Positions 1 to 7,364 of a DNA stretch of 12,433 nt are shown here, piece after piece. A program made the translations under genes and the position numbers. The stretch lies in assembly GCA_029056365.1 (NCBI GenBank), contig JAIDBM010000078.1:1-12433 (forward strand), read 5' to 3'. Under the pieces are notes generated by a model, which saw only the letters and a program-made list of their open reading frames with translations, was not told the DNA's origin and did not search any database. The DNA comes from Muribaculaceae bacterium (GTDB lineage: Bacteria > Bacteroidota > Bacteroidia > Bacteroidales > Muribaculaceae). How positions within the stretch are numbered: position 1 is the first letter of the stretch; the number at the start of each line of letters is the position of its first letter.

Positions 1-62
1 ATCTTGCTAATCCATTTATTATCTTATCTTTAATCTCAAGCCCGTTTTCTTCATTTTATATC

Positions 63-85
63 GCGGAGAATTACGAATTTTCCGC
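63..85 (-). terminator. Hairpin downstream of priA, possible terminator
   Basis: This is a nearly perfect 23-nt palindrome. Ten base pairs, one of them a G-T wobble, flank a three-base loop, and the outer arms are gcgga and tccgc. It begins about 30 nt after the priA stop codon at 117-119, where the end of the acyltransferase-to-priA transcript would be expected. No clear T-run follows on the minus strand (the next bases are gatataaaat), so it is not a canonical intrinsic terminator. The rest of 1-116 is A/T-rich, and I see no gene in it. Confidence 0.4.
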
Positions 86-116
86 ATAACTCGCAAGTAG
101 TCGGTGCAGGTGTCAC

Positions 117-2585
117 TTACGGATCTACATCGTAGTATATGGCGAGTTGTTTGCACAGGTCGTCTTTGCGTATTTCTATATATAGCTGGCGCAGTATCTG
201 TTTTACCTGACGGATGGATGCGTCGGTTTCAATTTTGAGCATTATCCGGCGGATATACAGCGATTTGACCCGCGACACTTTCGGCTCTATCGGTCCGTGT
301 ACCCGGTTTCCGAACAGTGCGCGCAGTTTTTCGGCATAGGCTGTGGCGTGCTGTTGCACCGTAGCGGCATCGCGGTGTTTGATGTATATGTTTATAAGCC
401 GGACAAACGGCGGATAGAGATATGCCTTGCGTTCTTCGATTTCCTGATTGTAGAAGCCGGTATAGTCGTGGCGTACTGCCTGCTGTATTACCGGATGCGA
501 TGGCTCGCGGGTTTGTATGAGCACCCGTCCGGGAACATCGCCCCGGCGTCCGGCGCGTCCGGCCACCTGTTCCATCATGTTGAATGCCCGTTCTGCGGCA
601 CGGAACTCTGGAAAGTGTATCAATGCATCGGCATTGACCACCACCACCATCGTCACGCCTCCGAAGTCAAGTCCCTTCGTAACCATCTGTGTGCCTACGA
701 GTATGTCGGCTTTCCGGGCCGAAAAGCTGTCGATGATATTCTGGTATCCGTTTTTGTTTCTGGTGGTGTCGAGATCCATTCTCAGAATGCTGTGTCCGGG
801 AAAATAACCGGCTATGTTGTCTTCGATACGTTCGGTTCCGTATCCGATTATGGATACGGCCGGTTCGTGACACGACGGGCATACACCCGGCACCGGATAC
901 ACCGCTCCGCAATAGTGGCATACGAGTTGTTCGGGCGACCTATGGTATGTGAGCGACACATCGCAGTGGTCGCATTTGGGAATGAAGGCGCAAAGCCGGC
1001 AACGCGCCATGGGAGAGTATCCCCGCCGGTTGTGGAAGAAAATTACCTGATTTCCCGCGTTGAGGGTTTTTCGCGCTTCAGCAACAGTATGGTCGGCGAA
1101 TGTTCCGGTAGTGGCTCCCCGCTGGAATTCGCGGTTGAGGTCGATTATTTCCACAGCCGGGAGTGTTCCGCCGCCATATCGCTCCGACAGTGTCACCAGA
1201 CCGAATTTTCCGGTGCTTGCCTTGTAGTATGTCTCTATCGAAGGGGTTGCGCTGCCGAGCAGGGTTTTGGCTCCGTGCATTCCGGCGAGTACAATTGCCG
1301 CGTCTCTGCCGTTGTATCGCGGCGCGGGGTCCGACTGTTTGTAGCTCGTTTCGTGTTCTTCGTCCACAATCACAAGGCCCAGACGGGCGAAAGGCAGGAA
1401 CACCGATGAGCGGGCGCCTATAACCACGCATGGCGAATTTCCGTTGAGCATGTTCATCCATATCTCCATGCGTTCCGCATCTGAGAATTTGGAATGGTAT
1501 ATTATCACACGGTCGCCGAACACTTTCTGCAGGCGCACGGTGAGCTGGGTTGTAAGCGCTATTTCCGGAACCAGCATCAGCGCCTGGTTCCCGTCGCGCA
1601 GCACATGGTCGATGAGGTGTATGTACAGCTCGGTTTTCCCGCACGATGTAACTCCGTGCAGCAGTGTTATGTCGTGGCTGAAGAAGCTCTGATGTATTTC
1701 GGCCAGTGCGCTCTGCTGAGCCTTGGAGAGTTCAGGCAGTGCGGCGTCGGGTTTGCCTTGGAATGTGAAGCGCGATACATAGCGCAGGTCGATTTCCACC
1801 AGTGCTTTGTCGGCAAGCGCCTTCACTGTCTGCCGGGTAAGGGCCGACCGTTGCAGTACATCGTCGAGCGAAGCCTCGGCGATGTCGCCAGGCTGGCATT
1901 CGCGCCACATCGACACGAGCGTAAGCAACATCGTCTGCTGTCTGTCGCTGCGGCTTACGGCTGTAAATGCCGTTTGTACGGACGCAGGGTCTTTTATGTC
2001 GAAAAGAGGTTTTACAAAAGCCTTTCGTCTGCGACCGAAGCGTTCGAGCGAACGTTCGCTTACCTTGAGTAAATCGAGAGCTATAAGCCTGTTTACTGTG
2101 GCTTCAATATCGTTGCGTTTGCTGATGCGTGCCAGGTCTTTCGATGTCGACGCGCCCTTCTGGCGGATAAGCTCGAGCAGTTCAAAGTCGCTTGTATCAA
2201 GTGAGGCGGTAACGGTCTCGTCGATACCGTCGGCCGCGATTTCTATTACTGTTTCACTCTCGATTTTCAAACCGGCCGGCAGGGCGGCATTGAATACTTC
2301 GCCTATTGAGCACAGATAATAGTCGGAAAGCCATTTCCACAGTTTCATCTGCGGATGCCGTACAACGGGATTGCGGTCGAGAGACACGGCTATAGGCTTC
2401 GGAGCCACTCCCTGTGGAGCGCGGTTGTCGACCGATTCCACCAGTCCGGTATACAGGCGCCGGCCGCCGAACGGCACCAGCACGCGGTGCCCCGGCCTGA
2501 CCATCGGGGCCATTTCGTCCGGAACAAGATAAGTGAAAGTCCCGTCGAGAGGCTTTGGTATTATTACTTGTGCGTATGCAGGCAT
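117..2585 (-). CDS. priA: Primosomal protein N' (replication restart helicase PriA)
   Basis: PriA is an ATP-dependent 3'-to-5' DNA helicase that recognises stalled or collapsed replication forks and reloads the replicative helicase. The 822-residue product has the family layout. An N-terminal DNA-binding region starts MPAYAQVIIPKPLDGTFTY. The helicase core has Walker A at 311-318 (GVTSCGKT), a DEEH box at 408-411, GTQMVTKGLDF at 631-641 and QVAGRAGR at 673-680. Eight zinc-binding cysteines lie at 529, 532, 538, 541, 556, 559, 569 and 572, all present. Residue 315 of the P-loop is Cys, where I recall Gly or Ser as usual. The length is normal for Bacteroidetes. The start is set by the conserved N-terminus and lies inside the last 22 bp of folK, so the two genes are probably translationally coupled. 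It is the last gene of the run. Confidence 0.97.
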   Translation of the reverse strand: MPAYAQVIIPKPLDGTFTYLVPDEMAPMVRPGHRVLVPFGGRRLYTGLVESVDNRAPQGVAPKPIAVSLDRNPVVRHPQMKLWKWLSDYYLCSIGEVFNAALPAGLKIESETVIEIAADGIDETVTASLDTSDFELLELIRQKGASTSKDLARISKRNDIEATVNRLIALDLLKVSERSLERFGRRRKAFVKPLFDIKDPASVQTAFTAVSRSDRQQTMLLTLVSMWRECQPGDIAEASLDDVLQRSALTRQTVKALADKALVEIDLRYVSRFTFQGKPDAALPELSKAQQSALAEIHQSFFSHDITLLHGVTSCGKTELYIHLIDHVLRDGNQALMLVPEIALTTQLTVRLQKVFGDRVIIYHSKFSDAERMEIWMNMLNGNSPCVVIGARSSVFLPFARLGLVIVDEEHETSYKQSDPAPRYNGRDAAIVLAGMHGAKTLLGSATPSIETYYKASTGKFGLVTLSERYGGGTLPAVEIIDLNREFQRGATTGTFADHTVAEARKTLNAGNQVIFFHNRRGYSPMARCRLCAFIPKCDHCDVSLTYHRSPEQLVCHYCGAVYPVPGVCPSCHEPAVSIIGYGTERIEDNIAGYFPGHSILRMDLDTTRNKNGYQNIIDSFSARKADILVGTQMVTKGLDFGGVTMVVVVNADALIHFPEFRAAERAFNMMEQVAGRAGRRGDVPGRVLIQTREPSHPVIQQAVRHDYTGFYNQEIEERKAYLYPPFVRLINIYIKHRDAATVQQHATAYAEKLRALFGNRVHGPIEPKVSRVKSLYIRRIMLKIETDASIRQVKQILRQLYIEIRKDDLCKQLAIYYDVDP

Positions 2586-2968
2586 TTGTATGGGTGGAGA
2601 GTAAGCTGGCTCAGACCGTGCCGGAAATAGGGTTTGTCGAACTGCTGGGAGTTTACGATTTCGTTGTTGAATACCACAATGTCGATATCAAGGGGCATGA
2701 TTCCGGAAGCCTTGGATTCCGGAGTACGTCCGTAGGCTTTCTCGCGTGTCGATGCAAGCGAGTGCAGACTTTCGCACCGGTCATTGAAAAAGCCTGCGCA
2801 TACAGCGTTGGCGTATGGCTGTCCGAGTCCGGAGTCGTCATCGCTCTCATATATGTCCGAAGCCTGGAATCCGCTCAGTATGGTGCGGAATACGGCAAGC
2901 GTTTCAGCCACGTTGGCATATTTGTCGCCGACATTGCTGCCGATGCATATCACCGTTAGTCCGTTCAC
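2564..2968 (-). CDS. folK: 2-amino-4-hydroxy-6-hydroxymethyldihydropteridine diphosphokinase (HPPK), short form
   Basis: HPPK transfers pyrophosphate from ATP to 6-hydroxymethyl-7,8-dihydropterin in folate synthesis. The 134-residue product has the N-terminal IGSNVGDKYANV segment, the substrate-side GQPYANAV segment at 49-56, and the metal-binding PLDIDIVVF segment at 92-100 with Asp94 and Asp96. It is shorter than the roughly 160 residues of the E. coli enzyme. The arginine that normally stands two residues before the LDLD motif (E. coli Arg92, GPRTLDLD) aligns with Met91. From memory, short forms with a PLDIDI motif occur in other Bacteroidetes, so this may be a lineage type rather than a dead enzyme. 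The start codon is GTG, in a 4-base GTGA overlap with the stop of the metallophosphoesterase gene, and the 3' end overlaps priA. Activity is inferred, not shown. Confidence 0.85.
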   Translation of the reverse strand: MNGLTVICIGSNVGDKYANVAETLAVFRTILSGFQASDIYESDDDSGLGQPYANAVCAGFFNDRCESLHSLASTREKAYGRTPESKASGIMPLDIDIVVFNNEIVNSQQFDKPYFRHGLSQLTLHPYKCLHTHK

Positions 2969-4152
2969 TTTGTGCTGTGGAGAGTGATTAGTGTTATCTC
3001 GGGCGTGGCGCCTATGCGTGTGGGGATACCCACTTCGCCCATGCCGATGTTCACATACAGAATGTGGCCGGTGTCATCGCCATAAATTCCGCCCCATGTT
3101 TCATACCGGAGTGCGGCGGGTGATATTCTCCCGGCGCTCATCTGCATGGCATGCGTGTGGCCCGACAGAGTAAGCGGAATGTTTATCTGCCGGTTGTCGC
3201 GAATGTCGTTGGTCCAGTGGGCCGGGTTGTGGCTTAGAAGAATCTTGAACGAGGAGTCGGAGAGTGTGGGGTAGGCGGCCTGCAGGTTTCCGTAGTTTTT
3301 GAAAGGAGGGTCGCCGAGGTTCTCCACTCCTATGAGCTTGATTGTGTCGCCGCCGCATACTACAGGGGCATGGCTGTTGCGCAGCAGTTTCCAGCCCATT
3401 TCGTGCTGCATGCGGTAGAGGTCTTCCATGTTCTGCTGTTTGGCTTCGGCCGAATCCCAGTCGTAATAGTCGCCGTAGTCGTGGTTGCCGAGAATCGACC
3501 ATACTCCGTACGGAGCCTTGAGTCCGGACAGAGTATTGACGAACGGACGCAGTTCGCAGCTCCGGCGGTTTACAATGTCGCCGGTAAATACAATCATGTC
3601 GGGATGCAGGCTGTTTACTTTGTCGACCATCTTGTGCATGAATGCGGTGTCGGAGCCATATGTGCCTACATGCAGGTCGCTGAGCTGCACTATGCGGAAG
3701 CCATTGAACGCCGGAGGTATGGAAGCCGACGATATTTCCACTTCCTCCACATTGATTCTGTAACGGTTTATGAGGGCGCCCCACCACATGGCGATAAATA
3801 CAGCCGCAGCCAGTATGATTCCGCTTGTGGAGACATAGCGCCATGCTTTTCTTCCTGAAAGCCGGGGAATGCGGGATACGAGGTCGAATATCACGAATAT
3901 CAGTTTTGGCACATACACGCTCAGATAGGCGTACAGGCCCCACATGAGCATGAGAAAGCCGCCGTCGTCGCCATGCCGTTTCGGCACGAATATCATGGCC
4001 AGCATGGCCAGAAGCAGCAGCAGCGACAAGCCTGCGTGTATCCGGCTCCATATTCGGTTGCCGAGCCGGTGGCGGAGTACCCGGAATATGTACAGGTCGA
4101 TGCCGCAGTTTATCAGCAGCATCGCAATCACAGGAATAATAGGGAAACGCAT
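2965..4152 (-). CDS. Membrane-anchored metallophosphoesterase (calcineurin-like)
   Basis: The 395-residue product has hydrophobic stretches at about 4-24, 38-56, 66-92 and 109-127, so three or four membrane helices, followed by a soluble phosphoesterase domain. All metal-ligand motifs of the calcineurin-like family are present: Asp159 and His161 in QLSDLH, GD at 191-192, GNHD at 222-225, His308 in LLSHNP, and GHTH at 331-334. It most resembles the YkuE/YaeI type of membrane-associated phosphoesterases, some of which act on lipid or nucleotide phosphates; the substrate cannot be read from the sequence. The gene follows the acyltransferase by 13 nt and shares a 4-base overlap with folK, so it belongs to the same operon. 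Its place beside a lipid acyltransferase fits an envelope-lipid role, but that is inference. Confidence 0.9.
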   Translation of the reverse strand: MRFPIIPVIAMLLINCGIDLYIFRVLRHRLGNRIWSRIHAGLSLLLLLAMLAMIFVPKRHGDDGGFLMLMWGLYAYLSVYVPKLIFVIFDLVSRIPRLSGRKAWRYVSTSGIILAAAVFIAMWWGALINRYRINVEEVEISSASIPPAFNGFRIVQLSDLHVGTYGSDTAFMHKMVDKVNSLHPDMIVFTGDIVNRRSCELRPFVNTLSGLKAPYGVWSILGNHDYGDYYDWDSAEAKQQNMEDLYRMQHEMGWKLLRNSHAPVVCGGDTIKLIGVENLGDPPFKNYGNLQAAYPTLSDSSFKILLSHNPAHWTNDIRDNRQINIPLTLSGHTHAMQMSAGRISPAALRYETWGGIYGDDTGHILYVNIGMGEVGIPTRIGATPEITLITLHSTK

Positions 4153-4165
4153 GGCTTACGTATGA

Positions 4166-5374
4166 TTATTTGTCGCAATCGAGGGCCGCAAGCTGGTTTT
4201 TAAGCGGATTGGCGTACATGGTGAGCATCATGTGGCGCATGAATTCGCGTTCTTCAGCACTTACATCGGCAATGTCCACTTTGTCGAGCTGTCCGTTGAT
4301 GTAGTTGTCGAAGCGCTCCACATCATCGGCCTGGTACATGCCGGCGAACTGCGATGTCGAATTCACCTCGTCGTATGCTATGTAGTTGCACGGGAAAATA
4401 TGGTATCCGCAGTGTATCGCGCGGTCAATCAGACGGCAGGTCTCGTGTACGACATGGGCACGGTCTTCGCCGCCTTCGTAGGCCTGGAGGTCGTTGTTTA
4501 TGCACTTGCCTATGCGGAAATGTATGCGGCCTTTGTGCCTGAGCAGTCCGGTTTCCATGCTGAACAGGTCGTCGCGCTTGCTTTTTTTGAATTCCGGGTC
4601 GCGGCGCCGCAGCAGGAATTCGCGAGCCTTCAGATAGTCGTTGGGGTCGAATTCATATGAAATCGACACCGGCATGAGGTTTACGGCCATTATATTTTCC
4701 TTTATTGATCCGTCGCCGGCCAGCGAGAGCATCTTTACAAGGCTTTCCTGAGTGATGTCGTTTGAATCTTTGGCGCGGCCTTCGCGCTGGGCTATCCATA
4801 CCGACTCGCGCAGCACTCCGATTGTATAATGGATGTATGCCGACAGCTGTCGGGCCGCATCCAGAGCCTGAAGGCGCTGTACATCGCGTTTTACAATAAA
4901 ACTGCGGTTGAGCTTCACCAGATCGCTTATCCACTCGTAGATGAGAAGATTGTTGCCTATCGCCACCTGGGTAAGCGGCATGTTGTTGCGTATGAAGCAT
5001 AGGTTAAGGAACGATGCATCAAGCACAATGTCGCGGTGGTTGGTAATAAAGGTGTAGCATTGACCGTCTCCGCAGTTTTCAAGTCCGTCTATCGAGATTC
5101 CGTCGGTTGTGGTCTTGGCCAGGAGTTCGAGAAAGGCGCCCATGGCCTTGCGCTGGAATTCGTCCTGCGATTTCAGGGCAAGAAGCTGTTCGATGAACTT
5201 CGGATAGTCGACATCGGGCATCACATACCTTACAGCGTGTTCGAATCCGTCTTCATTCACCAGTTCCGCCATTTTAATACGGAAATCCGCATCGGTATAC
5301 GGCGCTATGTCTTTGAAATGTTCGGGTATAACTGGCTGATGATTATGATGAATTGTATCTTTGGCTTCTGACAT
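4166..5374 (-). CDS. Glycerophospholipid acyltransferase (PlsC/PlsB-like) family protein
   Basis: The protein likely transfers an acyl chain to a glycerophosphate or lysophospholipid during membrane lipid synthesis. The 402-residue product carries the acyltransferase blocks in order. Block I is NHRDIVLD at 112-119, the NHX4D catalytic pair His112... (His113 by strict count) and the Asp five residues on. Block II is LNRSFIVKRD at about 155-164. Block III is IAQREGRAKD at about 194-203. Block IV is NLMPVSISY at about 232-240. An N-terminal extension of about 100 residues and a C-terminal region of about 120 residues surround the catalytic core, so it is larger than typical PlsC (about 240 residues). 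No obvious membrane helix is present. It is the first gene after a well-formed promoter at 5403-5434, with a leader of roughly 20-25 nt. The exact acyl acceptor (glycerol-3-phosphate, lysophosphatidic acid or an aminolipid precursor) is unknown. Confidence 0.87.
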   Translation of the reverse strand: MSEAKDTIHHNHQPVIPEHFKDIAPYTDADFRIKMAELVNEDGFEHAVRYVMPDVDYPKFIEQLLALKSQDEFQRKAMGAFLELLAKTTTDGISIDGLENCGDGQCYTFITNHRDIVLDASFLNLCFIRNNMPLTQVAIGNNLLIYEWISDLVKLNRSFIVKRDVQRLQALDAARQLSAYIHYTIGVLRESVWIAQREGRAKDSNDITQESLVKMLSLAGDGSIKENIMAVNLMPVSISYEFDPNDYLKAREFLLRRRDPEFKKSKRDDLFSMETGLLRHKGRIHFRIGKCINNDLQAYEGGEDRAHVVHETCRLIDRAIHCGYHIFPCNYIAYDEVNSTSQFAGMYQADDVERFDNYINGQLDKVDIADVSAEEREFMRHMMLTMYANPLKNQLAALDCDK

Positions 5375-5402
5375 GGCTATATATGGTTGAGGATTGGAGG
5401 TG

Positions 5403-5434
5403 CAAAGTTAAAAAAAAATGCCTACAAATTCAAA
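5403..5434 (-). promoter_or_regulatory. Bacteroidetes-type promoter of the acyltransferase-to-priA operon
   Basis: On the minus strand a TTTG box (complement of 5431-5434) is followed after exactly 20 nt by TAACTTTG (complement of 5403-5410). This matches the known primary sigma factor consensus of Bacteroidetes, TTTG at -33 and TAnnTTTG at -7. The expected transcription start is about 20-25 nt before the ATG at 5374. The box marks a new transcription unit between rluD and the acyltransferase gene. Confidence 0.85.
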
Positions 5435-5473
5435 TTTCAGACTTGCTGCGCTTTTGCCGCGCGACAGCGGCAG

Positions 5474-6568
5474 CTATCGTTTCCCGGCGGCATCGGCAAG
5501 TTGCCGCCAGCGGTCGATCATCGCTGTCATGTCTTCGGGCACGGGGCAGGAAAAGAACATTTCCTCGCCTGATGCCGGGTGTACGAATCCGAGAGTGCGG
5601 GCGTGAAGCGCCTGACGCGGACATATCTGGAAGTTCCGTTCTACAAAAGCCTTGTAAGTGGCCGACGGCACTCCGCGGAGTATCTTGTCGCCGCCATAGC
5701 GTGAGTCGTTGAACAGAGGGTGCCCGATGTGGCGCATATGCACCCTGATCTGATGGGTGCGTCCGGTTTCAAGCACACATTTGACCACCGATACCGGCCC
5801 CAGGGCTTCCAATGTGTTGTAGTGTGTTACGGCATGCTTGCCGTAGTCGCTTCCCGCCGGAAACACATCCATCTGAAGCCGGTCGCGCAGCGAACGGCCA
5901 ATGTTCCCTTCTATTCGTCCGTCGGCTGGATCGGGTCTGCCCCACACCACGGCCACATATTCCCGTTTTGTGGTTTTGTTGAAAAACTGTTTTCCCAGCG
6001 CTGTCTTGGCATCGGGTGTCTTTGCCACTACAAGCAGTCCGGAGGTATCTTTGTCGATGCGGTGCACAAGGCCCATGCGGGGGTCGGCCACATCATAGTC
6101 GGGATTGTCTTTGAAATGCCAGGCGAGCGCGTTCACAAGTGTGCCGCTGTAGTTGCCGTGGCCCGGATGTACCACCAGACCCGGCGGCTTGTTCACCACC
6201 AGCAGATATTCATCCTCGTATACTATGTCGAGCGGAATATCCTGGGCTATGATTTCGAAATCGTAGCGCGGCCTGTCCATTACTATCTGGACAATGTCGA
6301 GCGGCTTGACCCTGTAGTTGCTTTTCACCGCCTTGCCGTTTACGAGTATGCATCCCGCCTGGGCGGCCTGCTGAATACGGTTGCGCGATGATTTCTGCAG
6401 CCTTTCGGTCAGGAATTTGTCAACTCTAAGCAGAGCCTGGCCCTTGTCGGCTGTAAAGCGGAAGTGTTCGTACAGGTCGCGGCCGCTGTCATCGGTGATG
6501 ATACGGCATGATTCGTCCGTAATGCCGGATTCGTCAATATTATCGATGCAGTCGTCGGGTTCAGTCAT
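5474..6568 (-). CDS. rluD: RluA/RluD-family 23S rRNA pseudouridine synthase
   Basis: The enzyme isomerises uridine to pseudouridine in RNA; RluD members modify helix 69 of 23S rRNA. Numbered from the chosen start, an S4 RNA-binding domain spans about 47-97 (LLRVDKFLTERLQ through YRVKPLDIV). The catalytic domain contains HRIDKDTSG at 169-177, with Asp172 as the expected nucleophile, and the late GRTHQIRVHM motif. I chose the ATG at 6568, giving 364 residues. The same frame is open to 6637, but those 23 codons give a Thr/Pro-rich stretch that only reads the PASTA gene's acidic tail in another frame. The ATG at 6568 lies in an 8-base overlap with the stop of the PASTA gene, which suggests translational coupling. 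Whether it acts as RluD, RluC or another RluA-family member cannot be told from sequence alone. Confidence 0.92.
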   Translation of the reverse strand: MTEPDDCIDNIDESGITDESCRIITDDSGRDLYEHFRFTADKGQALLRVDKFLTERLQKSSRNRIQQAAQAGCILVNGKAVKSNYRVKPLDIVQIVMDRPRYDFEIIAQDIPLDIVYEDEYLLVVNKPPGLVVHPGHGNYSGTLVNALAWHFKDNPDYDVADPRMGLVHRIDKDTSGLLVVAKTPDAKTALGKQFFNKTTKREYVAVVWGRPDPADGRIEGNIGRSLRDRLQMDVFPAGSDYGKHAVTHYNTLEALGPVSVVKCVLETGRTHQIRVHMRHIGHPLFNDSRYGGDKILRGVPSATYKAFVERNFQICPRQALHARTLGFVHPASGEEMFFSCPVPEDMTAMIDRWRQLADAAGKR

Positions 6569-7268
6569 AGATGTCGTCGCTGTAGTTTGTGTTGTCGGAA
6601 TCTTCGGCTGATTCATCGGGGTCGTATGACGGTTCATCGGAATCAGTGGTCGTGTCGGCTGCTGTGAATTCAGGCTCCGGCTCTATGGCTTTGCCTACTT
6701 CAAGAGTCACAGTGGCCGATACCGGCAGACTTGTGCCTACTCCTATAGGTTTGCCGTTGTAAAGGGCGCGTTCAACATTGTCGTTGTACATCGAGGGCAC
6801 ACTCACAATCCGCACATTGTTGATGCCCAGTCCTTGAAGCAGGCTTATGGCCTGTCGCGACGATATGTTGTCGATTGGAGTGGACACAACCACTTCTTTG
6901 GGCGAGTAGGCCACGATGGTTACATATACCTGACGGCCTTCTTTTACCACAGCTCCGGCGTGTGGCCATGATTCGAGTATCATGCCCGGCTGCATTTTTT
7001 TTCGCAGGCTTTCGGCAAGGTCGCTGATGAATATTGAGTCGCTGACCTCGATTTCAAGATTGTTTTCATCGAGTTTGTCAATAGCCTCGCGGTAGTCCAT
7101 GTATTTTATGTCCGGAACCACCGATGTTCTGCCGTGGTGGGTCCATGCGTCAAGGAACATCAAGGTTATCCACGCCATCAGGAAAACGAATCCGATGGCC
7201 AGAAATATGTTGAACAGCACAGGATGACGGCTGATGCTTTTACGTAAGCGGGCAATGAAATCTTTCAT
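6561..7268 (-). CDS. Single-pass membrane protein with PASTA domains and an acidic tail
   Basis: The 235-residue product has a short basic N-terminus, one membrane helix at about 17-40 and an extracytoplasmic region. Two PASTA-like repeats are visible, about 48-120 (VVPDIKYMDYREAIDKL and on) and about 123-193 (VVVSTPIDNISSRQAISLL and on). From about 195 the chain is an acidic Asp/Glu/Ser/Thr-rich tail. PASTA domains are known to bind peptidoglycan or muropeptides, usually on Ser/Thr kinases or penicillin-binding proteins. Here they are attached only to a membrane anchor, a layout I recall in Bacteroidetes next to an RluA-type enzyme. The likely place is the inner membrane facing the periplasm. 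The role is unknown; a cell-wall-sensing or wall-binding role is inference. The gene has its own promoter at 7297-7328. Confidence 0.88.
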   Translation of the reverse strand: MKDFIARLRKSISRHPVLFNIFLAIGFVFLMAWITLMFLDAWTHHGRTSVVPDIKYMDYREAIDKLDENNLEIEVSDSIFISDLAESLRKKMQPGMILESWPHAGAVVKEGRQVYVTIVAYSPKEVVVSTPIDNISSRQAISLLQGLGINNVRIVSVPSMYNDNVERALYNGKPIGVGTSLPVSATVTLEVGKAIEPEPEFTAADTTTDSDEPSYDPDESAEDSDNTNYSDDIYD

Positions 7269-7296
7269 GTTTCAGAACTGCGTTAGATTGCAGTTG

Positions 7297-7328
7297 CAAA
7301 GTTACGCAAATTTAATTATTCCCGCAAA
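7297..7328 (-). promoter_or_regulatory. Bacteroidetes-type promoter of the PASTA-rluD unit
   Basis: A minus-strand TTTG (complement of 7325-7328) is followed after exactly 20 nt by TAACTTTG (complement of 7297-7304). The -7 box ends 28 nt before the ATG at 7268, so the leader should be about 20-25 nt. Sequence and spacing are the same as in the promoter at 5403-5434. A second box-like TAAATTTG (complement of 7307-7314) lies just upstream but has no TTTG at the right distance. Confidence 0.85.
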
Positions 7329-7364
7329 TCGGCCTGAAAGCAAAGTGTGACGGAATATGAAAGG

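Noticed and set aside
297..1409. 370-codon open frame on the plus strand
   Set aside because: It lies wholly antisense to priA, whose full set of helicase and zinc motifs is intact. Its product is rich in Cys, His and Arg and has no recognisable family.
3101..4051. 316-codon open frame on the minus strand
   Set aside because: It is another frame of the metallophosphoesterase gene. The Arg/His/Pro-rich product lacks any domain, while the 395-codon frame carries every catalytic motif.
5455..5472. 6-bp-stem hairpin right after rluD
   Set aside because: The stem is short and no T-run follows, so I do not call it a terminator.
6569..6637. N-terminal extension of the pseudouridine synthase
   Set aside because: It would overlap the PASTA gene by 77 bp and encodes a Thr/Pro-rich stretch. 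The ATG at 6568 gives an 8-base coupling overlap and a normal family start.
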